Positions 60,763-64,000 of a stretch of 64,000 nucleotides of DNA are shown piece by piece. The notes beneath the pieces were generated by a model. The model made no database searches and was not told the DNA's origin. It was given only the letters and a program-made list of their open reading frames with translations. Each line of letters opens with the position of its first letter. Position 1 is the first letter of the stretch. The position numbers and the translations under genes were made by a program. Source of the stretch: Secundilactobacillus collinoides DSM 20515 = JCM 1123 (GTDB taxonomy: Bacteria; Bacillota; Bacilli; Lactobacillales; Lactobacillaceae); assembly GCF_001435975.1 (NCBI RefSeq), contig NZ_AYYR01000023.1, positions 46,606 to 110,605 of the forward strand. Direction: 5' to 3'.

Positions 60763-61875
60763 TGAGTTATTTTGGGCATGAAAATGGTAATAAACGGTGT
60801 AGCTACAAGCAATGACGGTCATGATCGCCGTGGTCGTGACGATTTCGGGAAACGCGTCAAACCACAAACTTAAGGCATAGCCGATCAAAGTGGTCAGTGT
60901 GAACCAGACGCCCATGTGGTTATGGTTCAGAAAAGCTGCCTGATTGTAATGCTTAGCAACCCAGGTGCCGAACAGCAACAGACCAATGCCGATGTACAAT
61001 GCCGTGACCGCAAAATTGAGGTTTGCTTCAGCATCAGCTACGAAGTGCAGGGACACCGTCACCAGGCTGAGCCCAAAGATGATTGGGTAATGCAAATATA
61101 TCAATAGGTTACCAGTTTCACCAGTTCGTTTTGTTTCAATCAAATGATCAAACTGAACAATGTAAATGAAAAACAGTGCGGCGATAATCATAAAAACGCA
61201 AACGGACGTCCAGGAGAGCTCGATCTTAGTGAAAAACGTAGCGATGCCTACAATGGCCTCACCAAAGGTAATGATCGTCAACAGTGTGAGTCGTTCTAGC
61301 AGGTGGGAGAAAATGATTGGATGCTGGCGGGTATGGTGTCCTGTGAAGGCCGGTGCAATCCAGCTCACGAGGATTCCGACGAGTGCTAAAGGCAATCCAT
61401 ACCGTAACGGGAGGATGCCGGCGACTAACAATGTCACCGTTCGTAACAAAAGAATCGCGGCGAAATCAGCAGCGATGCGCCGGTCGACCGGTTCCCGCGT
61501 TCGGATGAAGACAATGAGGTACTGCAGCAGCAGGGTTAATGATAACAGTCCCGCAGCGATGAAAAAGGGGTGCAAGTCGGTATTGAGTGTTGCTGCAAAC
61601 GCGTTGGACATGTAAAGCAGAATCATCATGTCAACGAAAGTAAAGCCGATATCGATCCAGGATGATTTTCCATAGCGGTTCGTGAAGACCGATTGGACCA
61701 TCCAAGAGTTGATAAAAACAACAATCACAAACACGAAAATCAACAGGGTCGTTGAACTGAGTACGCCGTGGTGAAGATGGTGAATCAGGTCAGTTGCCTG
61801 CGCAATCATGTACGCAAAGACTAAGTCATAAAACAATTCGAACATGGAGACACGTTTACCTGTTGGCACTTCCAT
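60760..61875 (-). CDS. ltrA: Low-temperature requirement protein A (LtrA) family membrane protein
   Basis: A 371-residue membrane protein with about ten to twelve hydrophobic segments. The LtrA signature FELFYDLVFAYMIAQ is near residue 12, and SHLLERLTLLTIITFGEAIVG is in the middle, with the conserved ERLxLxxIxxxGE pattern. The family was named from a Listeria mutant with a cold-growth defect; its biochemical function is not known. The ATG at 61875 follows GAAGGTGTGCC; the frame extends 31 codons upstream without a ribosome binding site. The gene is monocistronic. Confidence 0.9.
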   Translation of the reverse strand: MEVPTGKRVSMFELFYDLVFAYMIAQATDLIHHLHHGVLSSTTLLIFVFVIVVFINSWMVQSVFTNRYGKSSWIDIGFTFVDMMILLYMSNAFAATLNTDLHPFFIAAGLLSLTLLLQYLIVFIRTREPVDRRIAADFAAILLLRTVTLLVAGILPLRYGLPLALVGILVSWIAPAFTGHHTRQHPIIFSHLLERLTLLTIITFGEAIVGIATFFTKIELSWTSVCVFMIIAALFFIYIVQFDHLIETKRTGETGNLLIYLHYPIIFGLSLVTVSLHFVADAEANLNFAVTALYIGIGLLLFGTWVAKHYNQAAFLNHNHMGVWFTLTTLIGYALSLWFDAFPEIVTTTAIMTVIACSYTVYYHFHAQNNS

Positions 61876-62183
61876 GGCACACCTTCTCTTTAAACAGCCT
61901 AAATTATCAGCATATTGCATGATACAAATAAAAAAGATTTCATGGTTAAGGCCAAATTGGTCCGCCAATTAAGCTATTTGTGGGTTTTAGATACGAATGA
62001 TCTTAAAACAAGTGTAGCGAACCAGCCCGGTTATTTCAAAGAATGCGTCTTCACACTTTCTTGGTTAAAAAACGATGCAGGCATTGGTTCATGTGAAATT
62101 TCAGGGTGGTGTTAGTCCATTTGTATATAGCAAAAAGGCATCTTAACAGTTAAAATGTCAAGATGCCTTGCATAAAGAGTTTG
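61876..62183. other. Gap between LtrA and an aldo/keto reductase
   Basis: About 300 bases with no supported gene. It contains the terminator of the reductase (62135-62169) and, presumably, the ltrA promoter. Confidence 0.4.
62132..62169 (-). terminator. Terminator of the aldo/keto reductase at 62184
   Basis: AAGGCATCTT and its exact complement with a 15-base loop, followed on the minus strand by TTTTTG. Confidence 0.85.
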
Positions 62184-63134
62184 TTAATCCGTCATTGGTT
62201 TTTCCCAGAAGCCACGGGTATCAACACCCGTCTCACTCGCTAGGGATTCAAGCCGGTGCATTTCTTCAAGCGAAAGCTTAAATTTGATGGCCCGTTGCTC
62301 ATCAGCGATGTACTTAGCCTTGGTGACGCCAATAATCGGGATGGTGCCTTTTTGAATGGCCCAAGCCGTCGCAACATCAGCTGCTGATGCGCACTGTTTG
62401 GCACCAATTTCGGTGAGTGCAGCTGTCAATTTTTCGAGTTTTGGCAGTTGCGGATTATAGTTTTTGGCGCGCTGGCTGCCTTCTGGAAGCGGGTTGTCGA
62501 CGTTGTACTTTCCCGTTAGAACGCCTTGCTCTAAAACCATGTAGGAGAAAAAATCGATGTCGTGTTGTAAACAGTAGTCCAAAATGCCCGCTTCCTCTGA
62601 GGAACGGTAGAGCAGACTGAAGTGGTTCTGGACGGCGCTGACCTGAATGCCAGCTTTACCCAGAATCTCGTTTGCTCGTTTGATTTGAGCCAGATTGTGG
62701 TTTGAGACACCGACCCGCTTGATATGGCCGCTCTTTACCAGCGGAATCAGCTGCGGTGTCCATTTTTCAACGTCGGTTGGGTTATGGATCCAGTACAGAT
62801 CCACGTAATCCGTATGCAGCCGTTTGAGACTGCCCGCCAGCATGTCGCTCATGGCCGTTTCTGAATCAGCAGTCATACCCGGCGTAAACTTTGTCGACAA
62901 CACATATTCCTGGCGCTTGTAACTTTGCAAGAGGTTGCCAAGAATTTTCTCAGAAGCACCGGTGCCGTAAGCGTAGGCAGTGTCCCAGAAAGTTAATCCG
63001 GAACGCATGGCAGCGTCCACCACAGGTCGCAGATTAACTTCAGTCTTCACATTACCTCCGAAGTAATCGTCACCACCGGCATCGCCCCAAGCCCAAGTAC
63101 CTAATGCAATTTTTGGTGTTTGTTCAGTTGTCAT
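62184..63134 (-). CDS. Aldo/keto reductase
   Basis: A 316-residue NADPH-type reductase of the larger (Tas/YajO-like) group. It has LGTWAWGDAGGDDYFGG, the Asp-Tyr pair in FWDTAYAYGTGASE, Lys in LSTKFTP, His in LYWIHNPTD, GVSNHNLAQ, the Gln/Asn of VQNHFSLL, and IGVTK near the end. The ATG at 63134 lies nine bases after TTGGAGG; the TTG within that site is an unlikely start. It is divergent from the MerR gene at 63313 and is its likely target. Confidence 0.93.
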   Translation of the reverse strand: MTTEQTPKIALGTWAWGDAGGDDYFGGNVKTEVNLRPVVDAAMRSGLTFWDTAYAYGTGASEKILGNLLQSYKRQEYVLSTKFTPGMTADSETAMSDMLAGSLKRLHTDYVDLYWIHNPTDVEKWTPQLIPLVKSGHIKRVGVSNHNLAQIKRANEILGKAGIQVSAVQNHFSLLYRSSEEAGILDYCLQHDIDFFSYMVLEQGVLTGKYNVDNPLPEGSQRAKNYNPQLPKLEKLTAALTEIGAKQCASAADVATAWAIQKGTIPIIGVTKAKYIADEQRAIKFKLSLEEMHRLESLASETGVDTRGFWEKPMTD

Positions 63135-63252
63135 TGACCTAACCTCCAAAAGGGATTTGTTACCCTTAGTTTAGCACTTTTAGAAATTGGCTAATAGCTG
63201 ATGATTATGGCCTTGCAGGGCATTTGTGTTCAAAAAAAAGGGTCCTAAATTG

Positions 63253-63283
63253 TTGACTTCAAGTGTACTTGAAGTAATATGCT
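63253..63283 (+). promoter_or_regulatory. MerR-type promoter/operator, between MerR and the aldo/keto reductase
   Basis: TTGACT (63253-63258) and TATGCT (63278-63283) have a 19-base spacer. The spacer contains ACTTCAAGTGTACTTGAAGT (63256-63275), a perfect 9-2-9 inverted repeat. The MerR ATG lies 30 bases downstream, indicating autoregulation. The element resembles operators of aldehyde/electrophile-responsive MerR proteins. Confidence 0.85.
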
Positions 63284-63312
63284 AATAGACAGCGATACGA
63301 GGAGGTGCGCAC

Positions 63313-63729
63313 ATGGCAGAAACAATATATAAAATTGGTGCGTTTAGTAAGAAGGTTGGCTTGCCAAACTCGACCCTGCGCTACTATGAAGACGAAGGGC
63401 TGATCAAGCCGCACTATGATGGTAACGGCCAGCGTTTTTACACGGATCAGGATATCAAGTGGATCGGTTTTATCCTGCATTTAAAGGGCACCGGGATGCG
63501 CATGGGTGAATTAAAAGACTATGTCACTTGGCGGGCTCAGGGTGATGCGACGATTCCGCAGCGGGTCGAACTACTGGACCGTGTTAAACGCAATGCGGAA
63601 GATGAGATCAAGGAACTTGAAGCTAACCTGGAGATCGTTCGGCATAAGATCGACTGGTATCAAGGAAAGCTGGATGCGTCAATCGATGAAGATGAGGACT
63701 TTGATCATTATTTGCAACGATTTCAATAG
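63313..63729 (+). CDS. MerR-family transcriptional regulator
   Basis: A 138-residue regulator with the winged helix YKIGAFSKKVGLPNSTLRYYEDEGLIKP, RFYTDQDIKWIGFI and GMRMGELKDYVTW, then a coiled coil (RVELLDRVKRNAEDEIKELEANLEIVRHKIDWY) and an acidic tail. No cysteines are present, so metal sensing is excluded and an organic or electrophile effector is likely. The ATG follows CGAGGAGGTGCGCAC. It resembles the MerR at 7.4 kb and the one at 46.5 kb in length and architecture. The divergent gene is an aldo/keto reductase. Confidence 0.92.
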   Translation: MAETIYKIGAFSKKVGLPNSTLRYYEDEGLIKPHYDGNGQRFYTDQDIKWIGFILHLKGTGMRMGELKDYVTWRAQGDATIPQRVELLDRVKRNAEDEIKELEANLEIVRHKIDWYQGKLDASIDEDEDFDHYLQRFQ

Positions 63730-63879
63730 ATAAATAACAGATGCAATATACATTTGTGCTATAAAATCGTGGCCACTTGAGGCGTAGTTTATATAATGCA
63801 GATCAATCATCGAATAAAAAGTTATAACTGCAGTGCCAGTGGGGTATTTAGTCTAAGCGCGCGGTTTCTAAATAAAAGC

Positions 63880-63934
63880 GTCCTCTATTAAAATCTAAAT
63901 TCGACATTTGGATTTTAATAGAGGACATTTTTTA
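63880..63934 (+). terminator. Terminator 150 bases beyond the MerR gene
   Basis: GTCCTCTATTAAAATC pairs exactly with GATTTTAATAGAGGAC around a 14-base loop, followed by ATTTTTTAT. The 150 bases between the MerR stop and this hairpin hold no open frame of note; the last bases of the window show nothing further. Confidence 0.88.
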
Positions 63935-64000
63935 TTCTGGAGAAAGTTCCCCGATTTAAAATTGAAGTGCAACACTTGATAACTAGACCAATTAGACTAG

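Noticed and set aside
1..64000. tRNA, rRNA, prophage or insertion-sequence genes
   Set aside because: No cloverleaf with conserved T-loop words, no rRNA segments and no transposase or integrase motifs were seen. A tRNAscan and ISfinder search would settle this.

Overview
The window is chromosomal DNA of a low-to-medium GC Gram-positive bacterium, best explained as a member of the Lactobacillaceae (a former Lactobacillus). The pointers are the gene order dnaK-dnaJ-lepA, prmA-rsmE-rel-dtd, a T-box-controlled hisS-aspS pair, rpsU-yqeY-phoH-ybeY-dgkA-era-recO, teichoic-acid-type CDP-glycerol transferases, strong GGAGG ribosome binding sites, and many GTG/TTG starts. The genus cannot be fixed from the sequence alone. 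No rRNA, tRNA, CRISPR array, prophage or intact insertion sequence was seen.

Layout. 1-5.1 kb: the 3' part of dnaK, then dnaJ and lepA, with a tandem palindromic repeat element between dnaJ and lepA. 5.1-15.3 kb: an accessory stretch with galU, MerR/SDR, an SGNH hydrolase, another MerR, a TauE/SafE exporter divergent from a TetR gene, an eRF1-like protein and a CorA transporter. 15.5-24.3 kb: housekeeping genes (3-methyladenine glycosylase, prmA, rsmE, rel, dtd, HAD, fructosamine kinase, cell-wall amidase), interrupted by a second copy of the palindromic repeat family at 18.1-18.5 kb. 24.6-34.3 kb: a T-box with hisS-aspS, msrA, a YitT-type membrane protein, a wall-polymer cluster (two CDP-glycerol transferases around a TagG permease) and endonuclease IV. 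34.6-41.1 kb: conserved housekeeping genes from ppsR to recO. 41.1-43.6 kb: a T-box-controlled B3/B4 tRNA-binding-domain protein, then two head-to-head 5'-truncated genes, a probable deletion scar. 44-50.3 kb: a redox/detoxification operon (SRPBCC, SDR, quinone-reductase-like MDR, MerR, two aldo-keto reductases) behind a MerR-type promoter, followed by a TetR/SDR pair. 50.4-58.5 kb: LysR divergent from citDEF and phzF, then glycerol dehydrogenase, a SorC-family regulator and a fructose-6-phosphate-aldolase-type transaldolase. 58.7-64 kb: amidohydrolase, LysE exporter and MarR with shared operators, LtrA, and an aldo-keto reductase divergent from its MerR regulator.

How the parts fit. The accessory regions are dominated by small regulator-plus-reductase modules. 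Three promoters (8.75, 43.96 and 63.25 kb) have the over-long 19-bp spacer with a dyad typical of MerR-activated promoters, and each can be assigned to a nearby MerR gene and a reductase gene. Two T-boxes appear to read the same amino acid (Asp codons GAC and GAU), one for hisS-aspS and one for a putative tRNA quality-control protein. GldA and the aldolase could together turn glycerol into fructose 6-phosphate through dihydroxyacetone. Citrate lyase subunits are present, but its ligase and prosthetic-group genes are not in the window.
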